A stretch of 64,000 bases of DNA from Ciceribacter sp. T2.26MG-112.2. GTDB taxonomy: Bacteria > Pseudomonadota > Alphaproteobacteria > Rhizobiales > Rhizobiaceae. Each line of letters starts with the position of its first letter. The first letter of the stretch is position 1. The translations under genes and the position numbers were made by a program. Shown one piece after another: positions 51,139 to 61,281 of this stretch. Location: positions 309,705-373,704 of the forward strand of contig NZ_UEYQ01000004.1 of NCBI RefSeq assembly GCF_900492205.1, given 5' to 3'. The notes below the pieces were generated by a model that saw nothing but the letters and a program-made list of their open reading frames with translations, made no database searches and had not been told where the DNA came from.

Positions 51139-51498
51139 ATGGCGCGAATTCTCATCACCGAGGACGAAGACTCGCTGCGCTCCTTCGTGGCGCGGGCCTT
51201 GCGCCTCGACGGCCATGAAACCTTCGAGGCCGCCGACGGCGCCGAGGGCCTGGAGCGTCTGGCCGAGGAAACCTTCGACCTGCTGCTGTCCGATATCCGG
51301 ATGCCGGTCATGGACGGCATCGAGCTCGCCCACCGCGCCCATTCGGACTTTCCGGGCCTCAAGATCCTGCTGATGACCGGCTATGCCGAGCAGCGCGAGC
51401 GAGCCGACGATCTGTCGGCCAAGATCATCGACGTCGTGTCGAAACCCTTCGCCCTTCCAGACATCCGCAAGGCCGTCGCCATGGCGCTCGCCAGATGA
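51139..51498 (+). CDS. cpdR: Response regulator CpdR
   Basis: A 119-residue stand-alone receiver domain of the CpdR type. Acidic pocket residues EDED (9-12), the phosphoacceptor Asp in LLLSDIRMPVMDG (about D51) and the conserved lysine in VSKPFALPD. In Caulobacter and Sinorhizobium CpdR, controlled by the CckA-ChpT relay, delivers substrates to ClpXP to regulate cell-cycle progression. GGGAGCAG precedes the start (AGGAG-like). Single gene, followed by a converging tetR-type gene. Confidence 0.92.
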   Translation: MARILITEDEDSLRSFVARALRLDGHETFEAADGAEGLERLAEETFDLLLSDIRMPVMDGIELAHRAHSDFPGLKILLMTGYAEQRERADDLSAKIIDVVSKPFALPDIRKAVAMALAR

Positions 51499-51534
51499 AC
51501 GGAGCCCGTCGCGGCTCTTGATCGCGACGGACCG

Positions 51535-52173
51535 TCATGCCTTCCCGGTCATCTGGGCATTCAGGTAGGCCTGACACATCGAGGTCAACTGACCCTGCAA
51601 TACTACGGCGTCATTTTCCGAGAGTTGCCGCTCGAAGGCGTTGCGCACCGTTCCGAATATGACCGTGACGAGCGTCAAATTGATGGGCTCGACATTCTCG
51701 AAACGCGCATCCGGGGCCGTGCGCAGCATGGCGACGGTCGCCGCATCGACCCGTCGGGCGAAGGTCTCGATCAGCGCTTCGTTGTCCAGTTCGACCACCG
51801 AACGGTATAGCGCCCGCGTCACATCGGCCCGTTCCGTCTTTGCCCGCCAGTAGGTGTCGATGAGCGCTTCGGCCATCCTCCCGACGGGCGCGCCGTGAGA
51901 CGCTCGGCATGTCGCCTCGATCTTTCCCGCCAGGACATCCAGGTAGCGTTCGTTCAGCGCATAGATCAGCGCCTGCTTGTGCGGAAAATACTGGTACATC
52001 GTCCCGACCGAGACCCCGGCCCGCTCGGCCACCCGCGTGGTTGTCAACCGATGCGGTCCCGCGCTCAGCAAAACCTGAATGGTCGCTTCGAATATCGCAT
52101 CCACCGTGGCGGTGGAGCGTGCCTGACGCGGCCTTTTCCGGGGCGTCAGGGCTCGGGGCGTTGCTGGGGCCAA
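51535..52173 (-). CDS. TetR/AcrR family transcriptional regulator
   Basis: A 212-residue repressor-type protein. The N-terminal helix-turn-helix is LTTTRVAERAGVSVGTMYQYFPHKQAL with a basic arm (TPRKRPRQARS). The C-terminal ligand domain is divergent. It is transcribed away from the SDR gene with 70 bp between, so it probably represses that gene and itself. No clear perfect palindrome was identified in the short intergenic region. Confidence 0.92.
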   Translation of the reverse strand: MAPATPRALTPRKRPRQARSTATVDAIFEATIQVLLSAGPHRLTTTRVAERAGVSVGTMYQYFPHKQALIYALNERYLDVLAGKIEATCRASHGAPVGRMAEALIDTYWRAKTERADVTRALYRSVVELDNEALIETFARRVDAATVAMLRTAPDARFENVEPINLTLVTVIFGTVRNAFERQLSENDAVVLQGQLTSMCQAYLNAQMTGKA

Positions 52174-52243
52174 AAGCGAATCCTCAAACTGAACGATCCT
52201 TCATATATTTGTCGGCATCGCAGCAAAAGGAAAGGGAGTTCGG

Positions 52244-52963
52244 ATGGCCGACACGCGGATTGCACTCGTCACCGGAGCCAACAAGGGGATTGGCCTCGAA
52301 ATCGTCCGGCAACTCGCCGAGGCGGGTGCGCACGTCATCATCGGCGCGCGCGACGCAGAGCGGGGCCGCGCGGCGGCAGCAGATCTCACCGGCGAGGGGC
52401 TGTCGGCTGAGGTCCTTGCGCTCGACCTGCTGGACCCTGCATCGATCGTCGCGGCGGCCAGGCAGATCGGCGAGACGCACGGCAAGCTCGACATCCTCGT
52501 CAACAATGCCGGCATTTTCGATCCTGCCGACGGTCCGCCGGGCAAGGCGTCGCTCGACGCGGTGCGTCGGGTCATGGAGACCAATTTTCTCGGCACGCTT
52601 GCGGTCACCCAGTCCATGCTGCCGCTGTTGCGTTCGGCAGGCATCGCCCGGATCGTCAACCTCGCCAGCTCGCTTGGCTCGCTGACGCTGAACGGCGATC
52701 CGCAATCGCCCTACTATTCGGCGCAATTCATCGGCTACAATGCGTCAAAGGCAGCACTGAATATGCTGACGGTCCAACTCCACGAAGAGCTGCGCGGATC
52801 GGGCATTGCGGTGAATTCGGTGAGCCCCGGATTCGTCAAGACCGATCTCACGGGCTACGGCACGATGACCCCGCAAGAAGGGGCGCGACTTCCCGTGCGA
52901 TTTGCGCTCGAAGAGCTCGGGTCCGGTCGCTTCGTGGAGCCCGGTGGCACCACTCCCTGGTAG
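52244..52963 (+). CDS. SDR family NAD(P)-dependent oxidoreductase
   Basis: A 239-residue classical short-chain dehydrogenase. Cofactor motif TGANKGIGLEI (about 10-20), NNAGIF, and active site with S in LASSLGS and YNASKAAL (catalytic Tyr/Lys). NADP(H) preference is suggested by an Arg after the second strand (GARDAERGR). It resembles carbonyl-reductase-like enzymes. It is likely controlled by the divergent TetR protein and involved in handling a toxic carbonyl or similar ligand. Confidence 0.93.
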   Translation: MADTRIALVTGANKGIGLEIVRQLAEAGAHVIIGARDAERGRAAAADLTGEGLSAEVLALDLLDPASIVAAARQIGETHGKLDILVNNAGIFDPADGPPGKASLDAVRRVMETNFLGTLAVTQSMLPLLRSAGIARIVNLASSLGSLTLNGDPQSPYYSAQFIGYNASKAALNMLTVQLHEELRGSGIAVNSVSPGFVKTDLTGYGTMTPQEGARLPVRFALEELGSGRFVEPGGTTPW

Positions 52964-53024
52964 ATCGGAAGCGCTGAGATCCGAACCCGACTGACAGGCG
53001 AAGCCGGTTGGACGAGCGGTCGCC

Positions 53025-55706
53025 TCACTGAATGTCCAGCAGCCGTTCGAGATAGCGGCGTTCGAATTCCGGGCCGGCATTGTCGCCGAGTTTCTTGCGG
53101 ATGGCCTCGAGGATCTCACGCGCCCGCTGCACGTCGATCTCGTCGGGAACGTTGACGCGTTCGCCGAAATCGGGGCCGGTGGTGGCGCGCGGGCGGCCGA
53201 GCGGGTCGCGACCGTTCTGGTCGCCCTGATTATTGCCCTGCTGCTCGCCCTGTCCCTGCTGGCCGCGCATCGCCTGCATCATCTGGTTCATCATGTCGCG
53301 CGCGCCCTGGCGCAATGCCTCGAGCGCCTTCCCCTGGCCCTCCACCGCCTGCTCGCCCTGGCTCTTGCCCAGTGCTTCGCCTGCGCCGCGCATCTCGCGC
53401 TCGGCCTGGCCGAAGCCTTCGCCCGGCTTGACGCCGAGTTCGCCCAGCCCCTTCTGCAGTTCGCCGAGCTTCTTGCCCAGCGCATCCTGCTGGGCGCGCA
53501 GGTTCTTCAACGCCTCGCGCAATTGCTCGGCCGTCATCCGGTCGGTCGGCGAGCCCTGCTGGCCGTCCTGTCCGCCCTCGCCCTGCTGACCTTGCTGCGG
53601 CTGCCCACCTTCCTGGCCGTCCTGCGGCATCTGTTCGAGAAACTCGCCGTCTTCGCCGCCTTCGGGATCACCCCTCTGCATGCGGTCCCTCAAGGCCTGG
53701 TCGAGACGGAAGGTCTCGTCCATCAGCTTCTGCTGTTCCTGCATGATCTCGCCGAGCTTGTCGATCTGCTGGCGGGCCTGGCTGTTTTCCTGCTGCTGGC
53801 CGCCGCGCTGCGGGCGGCCTGCCTGCAGGTTGTTCATCATGCGCTGCAATTCGGAGAGCATCTGCCGCGCCGCGTCGCGATTGCCGGAGCGGGCGAGGTT
53901 CTCGATCTGGTTCATCATGTTTTCCAGATCGCGCTGGCGCAGCACGTTCTGCGCCGACTGTTGCTGCTGCTGGCCCTCGGCATTCGGCTGGCGCTGCGCC
54001 ATCGCGGTCATGAATTCCTGCATGGCGGCGCGCAGCTCGTCCATCAGCTTCTTGATCTCTTCGTCCGGCGCATTGCGTTCCAGCGCATCGGCCAGCGCCT
54101 GCTGGGCGTCGCGCAGCTTGCGTTCGGCCAGTGACAGCTCGCCGCCGTCGATACCAAGGGCGATCTCCCAGAGGTAATCGGCGGTGTTCTCCAGTTCCTC
54201 CGTGGAGCGTGCCAGCTTCATGCGCGCCTGCGCCGACTGGAGCAGCAGGTAGTGCGTCGTGTTGGGGATCGTTTCCTCGGGGCGGATCTGCAACGCCTCG
54301 TTCAGCGCGATCGCCTGACGCAGGTCGCGGATGTCCAGCGCGAAAACCTGGCGTTCCTCCGCGACCGCCGCCGCCAGCGGCTCGACGAAGGCGCGCGCAG
54401 GGAGCGTCATCTCGTGCGGTGGGCTGCGGCCGGTCTGGCCCGCACCGTCGGTTGCCACCAGCGTGATCCGGACCTTTCGGCCCGACAGCGGATGCTCGGT
54501 GATGTTGCGGCTCGAAAGCCCCTTGGCGTCGCGGGCATTGTGGCGCGGCAGGTCGAGCTTGTATTCCGGCAGGGCATAGAGCGGAATGGCATCCGCCTTC
54601 TCCTCCAGCGGCTCAATCTCGGCATAGGCCCTGGCGAGGCCGTAATCGTCCTTGGCGGTGAAGCCGACCTCCAGAGCGCCATTGGCACTGCGGCGCGGCA
54701 GGCCGTCGAAGGCGATTTCCGGCGCCTTGTCGGGGATGACGTCGATCGCCCATTGCCGTCCGCCGACCAGAAGTTCGCCGCTTGCATCGAGTTTCCATTC
54801 ATGGACGTTCGCTGCGTTCGGAGCGGTGGGGACGGGCTTGCCCACGGGGCCGTCCGCCGGCTCGTCGTCCGCGTCCGGGCCTGCGCCCATGGCAATTTCG
54901 GTCACAGAGCCGTCGTCGGCCCGGCGGAACAGGACCTTCTCGTCGGCGCTGCCGCCGCTGATGCGGACCGTCGCCTGGGCATTCTGCGGGACCCGTGCCT
55001 GGCTGGTCGCAGCCTGACCGTCACCTTGGCCGTCGCGGCCTGAGAGGAACACCGGCGGCTGGCCGGTATAGGCGGGCGGAGTGATCCAGGCATCGATCCT
55101 GAGGCCCGGCGCATCGCTGGTCGCCGGCTGTCGGCGGAAGGCATCGGCAATCACGCCGGCGCCGTTGGATCCCGAATAGGCAAGCGCGGTGACGAACAGC
55201 AGCGCCGGCACGGCGCGTAGCGCATAGCGGTCGAAGCGGGAAATGTCCGGCCGCGGCAGGCCGGCATCGAGCGCGGCGATCGTCTCGGCCATGCGGCGCT
55301 GGTGCTCGACCCAGAGCGCCCGGGCAAAGGGCGTCTCGAAGGCCGGCTCGTCGTCCTGTACGGCGACGGGCTGGTGGGCCAGATGGTTCCGTTCCTCCAG
55401 CAGCCGGTCGGCTTCTTCGCCGGCCGGCCAGCGCAGCCGGGCAAAGGGCAGGAGGCTCGCCACGAAGGCGAAGGTGAGGACGAAGACGAGGCCAAGACGG
55501 AGAAGATCCGGCAATTGCCGATAGACGCCGAGCCAGGCGAGCGAGACGAAGATCGCGGCAATGCCGAGAAGCGGCAGGAACCGTGGCAGCAACCGTTCGG
55601 CAAACAGCACCAGCCGCGCCAGGAAGCGCTTGATCGCCACCCGCCGCGCCAGCGCCGGGTCGGTGCGAAATGCACCCGTTCTCCTGCTGCCCGGCTGAGG
55701 GGTCAT
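53025..55706 (-). CDS. TIGR02302 family (DUF4175) envelope protein
   Basis: An 893-residue protein. It starts with two to three membrane spans (about 35-85 and around 165-190), then a large beta-rich region (TPPAYTGQPPVFLSG onward) and a helical coiled-coil section (about 500-600). A long Gln/Gly-rich low-complexity stretch (about 620-850) follows, with runs such as GQQGEGGQDGQQG, and the C-terminus ends LLDIQ. Length and domains fit TIGR02302 proteins, restricted to alphaproteobacteria and of unknown function. The ATG at 55706 (MTPQPGSRRTGAF) is chosen over the longer frame. It lies 172 bp downstream of lysA. Confidence 0.85.
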   Translation of the reverse strand: MTPQPGSRRTGAFRTDPALARRVAIKRFLARLVLFAERLLPRFLPLLGIAAIFVSLAWLGVYRQLPDLLRLGLVFVLTFAFVASLLPFARLRWPAGEEADRLLEERNHLAHQPVAVQDDEPAFETPFARALWVEHQRRMAETIAALDAGLPRPDISRFDRYALRAVPALLFVTALAYSGSNGAGVIADAFRRQPATSDAPGLRIDAWITPPAYTGQPPVFLSGRDGQGDGQAATSQARVPQNAQATVRISGGSADEKVLFRRADDGSVTEIAMGAGPDADDEPADGPVGKPVPTAPNAANVHEWKLDASGELLVGGRQWAIDVIPDKAPEIAFDGLPRRSANGALEVGFTAKDDYGLARAYAEIEPLEEKADAIPLYALPEYKLDLPRHNARDAKGLSSRNITEHPLSGRKVRITLVATDGAGQTGRSPPHEMTLPARAFVEPLAAAVAEERQVFALDIRDLRQAIALNEALQIRPEETIPNTTHYLLLQSAQARMKLARSTEELENTADYLWEIALGIDGGELSLAERKLRDAQQALADALERNAPDEEIKKLMDELRAAMQEFMTAMAQRQPNAEGQQQQQSAQNVLRQRDLENMMNQIENLARSGNRDAARQMLSELQRMMNNLQAGRPQRGGQQQENSQARQQIDKLGEIMQEQQKLMDETFRLDQALRDRMQRGDPEGGEDGEFLEQMPQDGQEGGQPQQGQQGEGGQDGQQGSPTDRMTAEQLREALKNLRAQQDALGKKLGELQKGLGELGVKPGEGFGQAEREMRGAGEALGKSQGEQAVEGQGKALEALRQGARDMMNQMMQAMRGQQGQGEQQGNNQGDQNGRDPLGRPRATTGPDFGERVNVPDEIDVQRAREILEAIRKKLGDNAGPEFERRYLERLLDIQ

Positions 55707-55878
55707 CCGTCGGGTCTCCGTCCTGCCCGCGGCTCGCCCTAGGGCGATCACGGCGCGGCTTGTCTATCCTTAACAAAAGTAAGGATAGCATCCTTTGTGG
55801 CGAAGACGAGGGCGGCTGGCCTTTCGGTCCCGCTTTTTTGAACCGGTCGCCGAAAAGTGAACGGCGTCCGGGCCTTTG

Positions 55879-57147
55879 TCAGGCAAGCCAGGCCGGAACC
55901 GAATCGAGCGCGATCATGTCGTCATAGCTCGGTCGGGGACGAATCACATGGAATTCGCCGCCATTCACCAGCACTTCGGGGACGAGGCGCCGGGTGTTGT
56001 AGGTGCTCGCCTGCACGGCGCCATAGGCCCCGGCCGAGCCGACGGCCATCAGGTCGCCGGGCCGTGGCATGGCCATTTCGCGGTCGAGCGCCAGATAGTC
56101 ACCGGTCTCGCAAACCGGGCCGACGATATCGGCGCGGATGCGCGGCGCGCTGGCGGCCGAAATCACCACCGGGCGGATTTCGTGATGCGCATCATAGAGC
56201 GTCGGGCGGATCAGGTCGTTCATCGCCGCGTCGACGATCACGAAGGTCTTGTCGCCGCCGTCCTTCACATAGATCACCTCGGTCACCAGGATGCCGGCAT
56301 TGCCGACGATCAGGCGGCCGGGTTCGGCGACGATCTTGCAGTTGAGGCCGGAGAGCTGCTCCAGCACGATCCTGGCATAGACGTCCGGCTCCGGCGGCGG
56401 ATTGTTGTCGTCCTTGTAGGGAATGCCGAGCCCGCCGCCGATGTCGACATGGTCGATCGCATGGCCGTCGGAGCGCAGCGTGTCGACGAGTTCGCGCAAC
56501 AGCCGGAAGGCGTCCTCGAAGGGCTGCATTTCGGTGATCTGGCTACCGATATGCATGTCGATGCCCGACACCTTGATGCCGGGCAGGGTGGCGGCACGGG
56601 CATAGACGGCACGGGCACGGTCAAATGAAATGCCGAACTTGTTTTCCTTTTTGCCGGTCGAGATCTTGGCATGGGTCTTGGCATCGACGTCCGGATTGAC
56701 GCGGAAGGACACGTGGGCGGTCTTGCCCGCCTTCTGTGCCCGGCTCGCCAGCACGTCCAGTTCCGGTTCGCTCTCGACGTTGAAGCAGTAGATGCCGACC
56801 TCGAGCGCCAGGTCCATCTCATGCACGGTCTTGCCGACGCCGGAGAACAGGATGCGGTTTGCCGGAATGCCGGCGGCCAGCGCCCGGCGCAGTTCACCCT
56901 CGGAGACCACGTCCACGCCGGCGCCGAGCCGGCCGAGCGTCTTCAGTACCGCCTGGTTGGAATTCGCCTTCATCGCATAGCAGACCATCGAGTCGACGCT
57001 CGCGAAGGCCTCGGAGAAGACCCGGTAGTGCCGTTCCAACGTCGCCGTCGAATAGCAGTAGAAGGGCGTGCCGACCGCCTTGGCGATTTCGGGTACGGAG
57101 ACGTCCTCGGCATAGAGCACGCCGTCGCGATAGTCGAAGTGGTTCAC
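55879..57147 (-). CDS. lysA: Diaminopimelate decarboxylase
   Basis: A 422-residue PLP enzyme that makes lysine from meso-diaminopimelate. The PLP lysine is in CYAMKANSN, with HVSFRVNPDVDAKTH, GSQITEMQPF, GGGLGIPYKDD, EPGRLIVGNAG and the C-terminal GPVCETGDYLA (catalytic Cys). GTG at 57147 (VNHFDYRDGV) is the start; the extended frame has no family sequence. It sits 13 bp after the lptM-like gene, forming an operon. Confidence 0.95.
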   Translation of the reverse strand: MNHFDYRDGVLYAEDVSVPEIAKAVGTPFYCYSTATLERHYRVFSEAFASVDSMVCYAMKANSNQAVLKTLGRLGAGVDVVSEGELRRALAAGIPANRILFSGVGKTVHEMDLALEVGIYCFNVESEPELDVLASRAQKAGKTAHVSFRVNPDVDAKTHAKISTGKKENKFGISFDRARAVYARAATLPGIKVSGIDMHIGSQITEMQPFEDAFRLLRELVDTLRSDGHAIDHVDIGGGLGIPYKDDNNPPPEPDVYARIVLEQLSGLNCKIVAEPGRLIVGNAGILVTEVIYVKDGGDKTFVIVDAAMNDLIRPTLYDAHHEIRPVVISAASAPRIRADIVGPVCETGDYLALDREMAMPRPGDLMAVGSAGAYGAVQASTYNTRRLVPEVLVNGGEFHVIRPRPSYDDMIALDSVPAWLA

Positions 57148-57160
57148 GGGCTTGGACCTG

Positions 57161-57361
57161 TCAGAGAAGGGGGTCGAGGACGAAGGGCTGGTCGGGAACG
57201 CTCGGCTTTTCCGGCTTCTCGCCGGGCGTCGCCAGCTTGTTCTGCTGTTCCGCCGGCATGCTGGGCGGATCAAGGTCGGCCTTGCGGCCGCAGCCGGAAA
57301 GCACAAGGGCCGTCGCCAGCAGGCCGGCTGCCATCGTCCAACGGGAAAGCGTCTTCACCAT
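57161..57361 (-). CDS. LptM-like small outer-membrane lipoprotein
   Basis: A 66-residue lipoprotein: MVKTLSRWTMAAGLLATALVLSGC gives the lipobox LSGC, followed by GRKADLDPPSM and a proline-rich tail. The LPAM/LptM type, which stabilises the LptD export machinery, has this size and arrangement and is often found directly upstream of lysA. Start at ATG 57361; a longer frame adds three codons. Confidence 0.85.
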   Translation of the reverse strand: MVKTLSRWTMAAGLLATALVLSGCGRKADLDPPSMPAEQQNKLATPGEKPEKPSVPDQPFVLDPLL

Positions 57362-57458
57362 CACCCTATCCACCGAAAATCTCGTTCCTTAAGCCTCTAG
57401 CGAAAATCGGGGCGCTTGTGCACCCTCATTCTGGTGATGGTCCCGCAAACGACCGTGA

Positions 57459-58862
57459 TCAATTGCGCTCGCGCCACCAGGCGATCTGCTTGCGGACCTC
57501 GGACGGCGCGGTGCCGCCAAAGCTCTTGCGGCTGGCAACCGAGGCCTCGACGGTGAGCACGTCGAAAATGCCGGCGGTAATGGCCGGATTGATCGACTGC
57601 AGGTCTTCCAGCGAAAGCTCCGCCAGGTCGCAAGCCTTGGCTTCCGCCATGGCGACGGCCTTGCCGGTCGCGTGGTGAGCGTCGCGGAACGGAAGGCCTG
57701 CCTCGCGCACCAACCAGTCTGCGAGGTCGGTCGCGGTCGAATAGCCGGAGCCGGCTGCCGCCTTCATCTTGTCGGTGCGGATCGTCATGTCGCGCACCAT
57801 GCCGGTCATGGCGGCGATTGCCAGTTCCAGGCTCTCGGCCGAATCGAAGACCTGTTCCTTGTCTTCCTGCATGTCCTTGGAATAGGCGAGCGGCAGGCCC
57901 TTCATCACGGTCAGCAGCGCCACCAGCGAGCCGTTGATGCGGCCGGTCTTGGCGCGCACCAGTTCGGCTGCGTCCGGGTTCTTCTTCTGCGGCATGATCG
58001 ACGAGCCGGTCGAAAACGCGTCCGACAGGCGGATGAAGCCGAACTGCGGCGTCGACCAGATGACGATCTCTTCGGCGAGCCGCGACAGATGCGTGGCGCA
58101 GATCGAGGCGATCGACAGGAATTCCAGCGCGAAGTCGCGGTCCGAAACGGTGTCGATCGAATTGCGGGTCGGTTCGCGGAAGCCGAGTGCTGAGGCCGTC
58201 ATGTGGCGGTCGATGGCAAAGCCGGTTCCGGCAAGGGCCGCTGCCCCGATCGGGCTTTCGTCCATGTGCTCGATCGCATGGCGCACGCGCTGGCGGTCGC
58301 GGCCGAACATTTCGACATAGGCCATGCAGTGGTGGCCGAAGGTCACCGGCTGGGCGGTCTGGAGATGGGTGAAGCCGGGCATGACGGTATCGGCATGTTC
58401 CTCGGCGCGGTCGAGGAAGGCGGCGATCAGCGCCGTCAGCGATGCCTCGACCTTCTGCAATTCTTCCTTGACCCAGAGGCGGAAGTCGAGCGCCACCTGG
58501 TCGTTGCGCGAGCGGGCGGTGTGCAGCCGGCCGGCGGCGGGGCCGATCAGCTCGGCCAGCCGCGCCTCGACGTTCATGTGGATGTCCTCGAGCTTGCGCG
58601 AGAAGACGAACTGGCCGCTTTCGATCTCTGACAGGATCGTGTTCAGGCCGTGAACGATCTTGTCTTTGTCTTCGCCCGTGATGATGCCTTGATGCGCCAG
58701 CATGGTCGCATGCGCGATTGAGCCGCGGATGTCCTGGGCGTAAAGCTTCTTGTCGAAACCGATGGAGGCATTTATCTCCTCCATGATGGCCGCGGGGCCC
58801 GAAGCGAAGCGACCGCCCCACATCTGGTTGGAGGATTTCGTGTTCTTGGTGTCCTCGGCCAT
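57459..58862 (-). CDS. argH: Argininosuccinate lyase
   Basis: A 467-residue fumarase/aspartase-type lyase making arginine and fumarate. Marks are [12 protein letters not shown] at the N-terminus, [32 protein letters not shown] and the signature [12 protein letters not shown]. The ATG at 58862 is only 24 bp from the divergent tlpA gene, so promoters for each must lie inside the other's reading frame or be very compact. The lptM-like and lysA genes follow. Confidence 0.96.
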   Translation of the reverse strand: MAEDTKNTKSSNQMWGGRFASGPAAIMEEINASIGFDKKLYAQDIRGSIAHATMLAHQGIITGEDKDKIVHGLNTILSEIESGQFVFSRKLEDIHMNVEARLAELIGPAAGRLHTARSRNDQVALDFRLWVKEELQKVEASLTALIAAFLDRAEEHADTVMPGFTHLQTAQPVTFGHHCMAYVEMFGRDRQRVRHAIEHMDESPIGAAALAGTGFAIDRHMTASALGFREPTRNSIDTVSDRDFALEFLSIASICATHLSRLAEEIVIWSTPQFGFIRLSDAFSTGSSIMPQKKNPDAAELVRAKTGRINGSLVALLTVMKGLPLAYSKDMQEDKEQVFDSAESLELAIAAMTGMVRDMTIRTDKMKAAAGSGYSTATDLADWLVREAGLPFRDAHHATGKAVAMAEAKACDLAELSLEDLQSINPAITAGIFDVLTVEASVASRKSFGGTAPSEVRKQIAWWRERN

Positions 58863-58886
58863 GCCTTGCCCATCCTGGAGACTGCA

Positions 58887-59549
58887 ATGACAGAAAAAAG
58901 ACCGCTCGGACTTCCTTCCGCCAAGCTTGTTGCGATTGCGGCGGTCGCCGGGATCCTTGCCGGCGCGGTCGCGGTATACGTGAAGCAGACCGCCTCTGGC
59001 AATGGGACCGAGGTCGCCGATGCGGCGCAGTGTGCGGGTTCCGTCGAAAAAGCGGCCGCGCTTAAGCCGTTTACCACCGGCGAGGTCGCCGCCATGGTCG
59101 CGGCGGCGGAGCCGCGGGTGATCGACGGGCTCTCCTTCAAGGACCAGGCGGACAAGGACCTGACGCTCGCCGATTTCTCCGGCAAGACGGTTCTGCTCAA
59201 TCTCTGGGCCACCTGGTGCGTGCCCTGCCGCGAGGAAATGCCGGCGCTCAACGCGCTGCAGAAGGCCGAGGGCAGCGACGCCTTCCAGGTGCTGGCGATC
59301 AATATCGACACGGGCACGATCGACAAACCCAAGGCCTTCCTCGAGGAGACCGGGGTCGATGCGCTCGGCCTTTACCGCGACGCCAGCATGGGTGTGTTCA
59401 ACACGTTGAAGAAGGAGGGCCTCGCCTTCGGCCTGCCTGCCACGCTCTTGATCGACGGCAAGGGCTGCCTGCTCGGCGCGATGAACGGTCCCGCGGCCTG
59501 GGACAGCCCGGACGCCAAGGCGTTGATCAAGGCTGCCGCCGGGAGCTGA
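58887..59549 (+). CDS. tlpA: TlpA-type membrane-anchored thiol:disulfide protein
   Basis: A 220-residue thioredoxin-fold protein held in the membrane by an N-terminal span (about 14-35). The redox motif is WCVPC in [15 protein letters not shown]; the cis-proline region is [10 protein letters not shown], and an extra GLKA-like element lies between. In rhizobia TlpA reduces cytochrome c oxidase biogenesis factors. Start ATG 58887 after CTGGAG, divergent from argH. Confidence 0.92.
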   Translation: MTEKRPLGLPSAKLVAIAAVAGILAGAVAVYVKQTASGNGTEVADAAQCAGSVEKAAALKPFTTGEVAAMVAAAEPRVIDGLSFKDQADKDLTLADFSGKTVLLNLWATWCVPCREEMPALNALQKAEGSDAFQVLAINIDTGTIDKPKAFLEETGVDALGLYRDASMGVFNTLKKEGLAFGLPATLLIDGKGCLLGAMNGPAAWDSPDAKALIKAAAGS

Positions 59550-59761
59550 ACCGCTGACGGCGAGGCGCCTTCCTCGATCGTTCTTCATGGGCTGCGACAA
59601 CTTGCCATGGCGCAAATGCCCGGCTATGAAGGGCTCAATCACTTGGACCCGGTGCAAATCCGGGTGGCTCTTCCGGCCGCCGATCCGCCGGACAACCCAT
59701 CAGACTTGAAGCCTTTCGGCCGGCGCCTCCCACCGGCCCTTCAGATTTGCGGGAAATTTCC
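59550..59761 (+). promoter_or_regulatory. Structured leader upstream of the SulP gene (candidate sul1-type RNA)
   Basis: Three hairpins: ACCCGG-7-CCGGGT (59647-59665), TCCGG-11-CCGGA (59672-59692) and GGCCGG-9-CCGGCC with outer TGAAG/CTTCA arms (near 59707-59743). The leader lies before a SulP transporter gene; the sul1 RNA motif, described for alphaproteobacteria, occupies this place. The consensus itself could not be checked here. Confidence 0.35.
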
Positions 59762-61255
59762 ATGTTCTTCAATTTCGATCTCGCCCGATACCGGGCGGAA
59801 TGGTTCGGCAATGTCCGCGCCGATCTCCTCTCCGGCCTCGTGGTTGCGCTCGCACTCATTCCCGAAGCCATCGCCTTTTCCATCATCGCCGGCGTCGATC
59901 CGAAGGTCGGGCTCTATGCGTCGTTCTCCATCGCCGTGCTGATCGCCTTCGTCGGCGGCCGTTCCGGCATGATCTCGGCGGCAACGGCCGCGACGGCCGT
60001 GCTGATGACGCCGCTCGTCAAGCAGCACGGACTGGAATACCTGCTGGCGGCGACCGTGCTGGCGGGCGTCATCCAGATCGCCGCGGGCTTCCTGAGGCTT
60101 GGCATGGTGATGCGTTTCGTGTCGAAGTCGGTGATGACCGGCTTCGTCAACGCGCTGGCGATCCTGATCTTCATGGCGCAATTGCCGGAACTGATCGGCG
60201 TCACGCCGGTCACCTATGTCATGGTCGCTGCGGCCCTTGCCGTCATCTATATCCTGCCGCGCTTCACGCGGGCCGTTCCCTCACCGCTTGTCGCCATCAT
60301 CGGCCTCACGGTGGTATCGATCTATTTCGGCATCGATGTGCGCACCGTCTCCGACATGGGCGAACTGCCCTCGGCCTTCCCGAGCTTCCACCTGCCGATG
60401 GTGCCGCTGACACTGGAGACGCTTCGGATCATTGCGCCCTATTCGCTGGGCGTCGCCGTCGTCGGGCTGCTGGAATCGCTGATGACGGCCCAGCTGATCG
60501 ACGACATCACCGACACGCGCAGCAACCGGCACCAGGAATCGATCGGCCAGGGGATCGCCAACGGGGTCACCGGCTTCATCGGCGGCATGGCGGGTTGCGC
60601 CATGATCGGCCAGTCGATGATCAACATCAAGACCGGGGGACGCGGGCGCCTGTCCACCTTCGCGGCTGGTGTCCTGTTGCTCATCCTCTGCGTGGTGCTC
60701 GGCGACTGGGTCAGCCTCATCCCGATGCCGGCGCTGGTCGCGGTGATGATCATGGTGTCGGTCGGCACCTTCTCCTGGAAGTCGGTCGACAATCTGCGCC
60801 ATCATCCGGGATCGTCGTCGATCGTCATGCTGGCGACCGTCGCAACCGTGGTCGGCACCCACAATCTGGCGATCGGCGTGCTGGTCGGCTTGCTGCTTTC
60901 GGGGATTTTCTTCGCTTGGAAGATCTCGAAGATCTTCGACGTGTCCTCGCAGCTATCCGAGGACGGCCGCTGCCGCACCTATAGGGTCGGCGGACAGCTG
61001 TTTTTCGCCTCGGTCGAGGATTTCGCCCAGGCCTTTGATTTCCGTGAGTTCCTCGACAGGGTGGTGATCGATGTCAGCCAGGCCCATATCTGGGACATTT
61101 CCAGCGTCGCGGCGCTGGATTCCGTGGTGCTGAAGTTTCGCCGGCGCGGCGCCGAGGTTGAACTGGTCGGTTTCAATGAAGCCAGCAAGACAATCGTAGA
61201 CAAGCTGGCAATTCACGACAAGGCCGACGCGGCCGATCCGTCAGTGGCGCATTAG
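59762..61255 (+). CDS. SulP family anion transporter
   Basis: A 497-residue inner-membrane transporter with about 12-14 hydrophobic spans ([23 protein letters not shown] is the SulP signature) and a C-terminal STAS domain (about 405-497, [33 protein letters not shown]). SulP proteins carry sulfate, bicarbonate or other anions. The specificity is not visible. The structured leader upstream is consistent with sulfur-related control. Start ATG 59762. Confidence 0.93.
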   Translation: MFFNFDLARYRAEWFGNVRADLLSGLVVALALIPEAIAFSIIAGVDPKVGLYASFSIAVLIAFVGGRSGMISAATAATAVLMTPLVKQHGLEYLLAATVLAGVIQIAAGFLRLGMVMRFVSKSVMTGFVNALAILIFMAQLPELIGVTPVTYVMVAAALAVIYILPRFTRAVPSPLVAIIGLTVVSIYFGIDVRTVSDMGELPSAFPSFHLPMVPLTLETLRIIAPYSLGVAVVGLLESLMTAQLIDDITDTRSNRHQESIGQGIANGVTGFIGGMAGCAMIGQSMINIKTGGRGRLSTFAAGVLLLILCVVLGDWVSLIPMPALVAVMIMVSVGTFSWKSVDNLRHHPGSSSIVMLATVATVVGTHNLAIGVLVGLLLSGIFFAWKISKIFDVSSQLSEDGRCRTYRVGGQLFFASVEDFAQAFDFREFLDRVVIDVSQAHIWDISSVAALDSVVLKFRRRGAEVELVGFNEASKTIVDKLAIHDKADAADPSVAH

Positions 61256-61281
61256 CCCGTGTGCGTTGCCCGCGCGCTGCC

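Noticed and set aside
53560..53980. CAG/CTG-rich stretch in the TIGR02302 gene considered as a DNA repeat element
   Set aside because: It is explained by coding of a Gln/Gly-rich region that is normal for this family.
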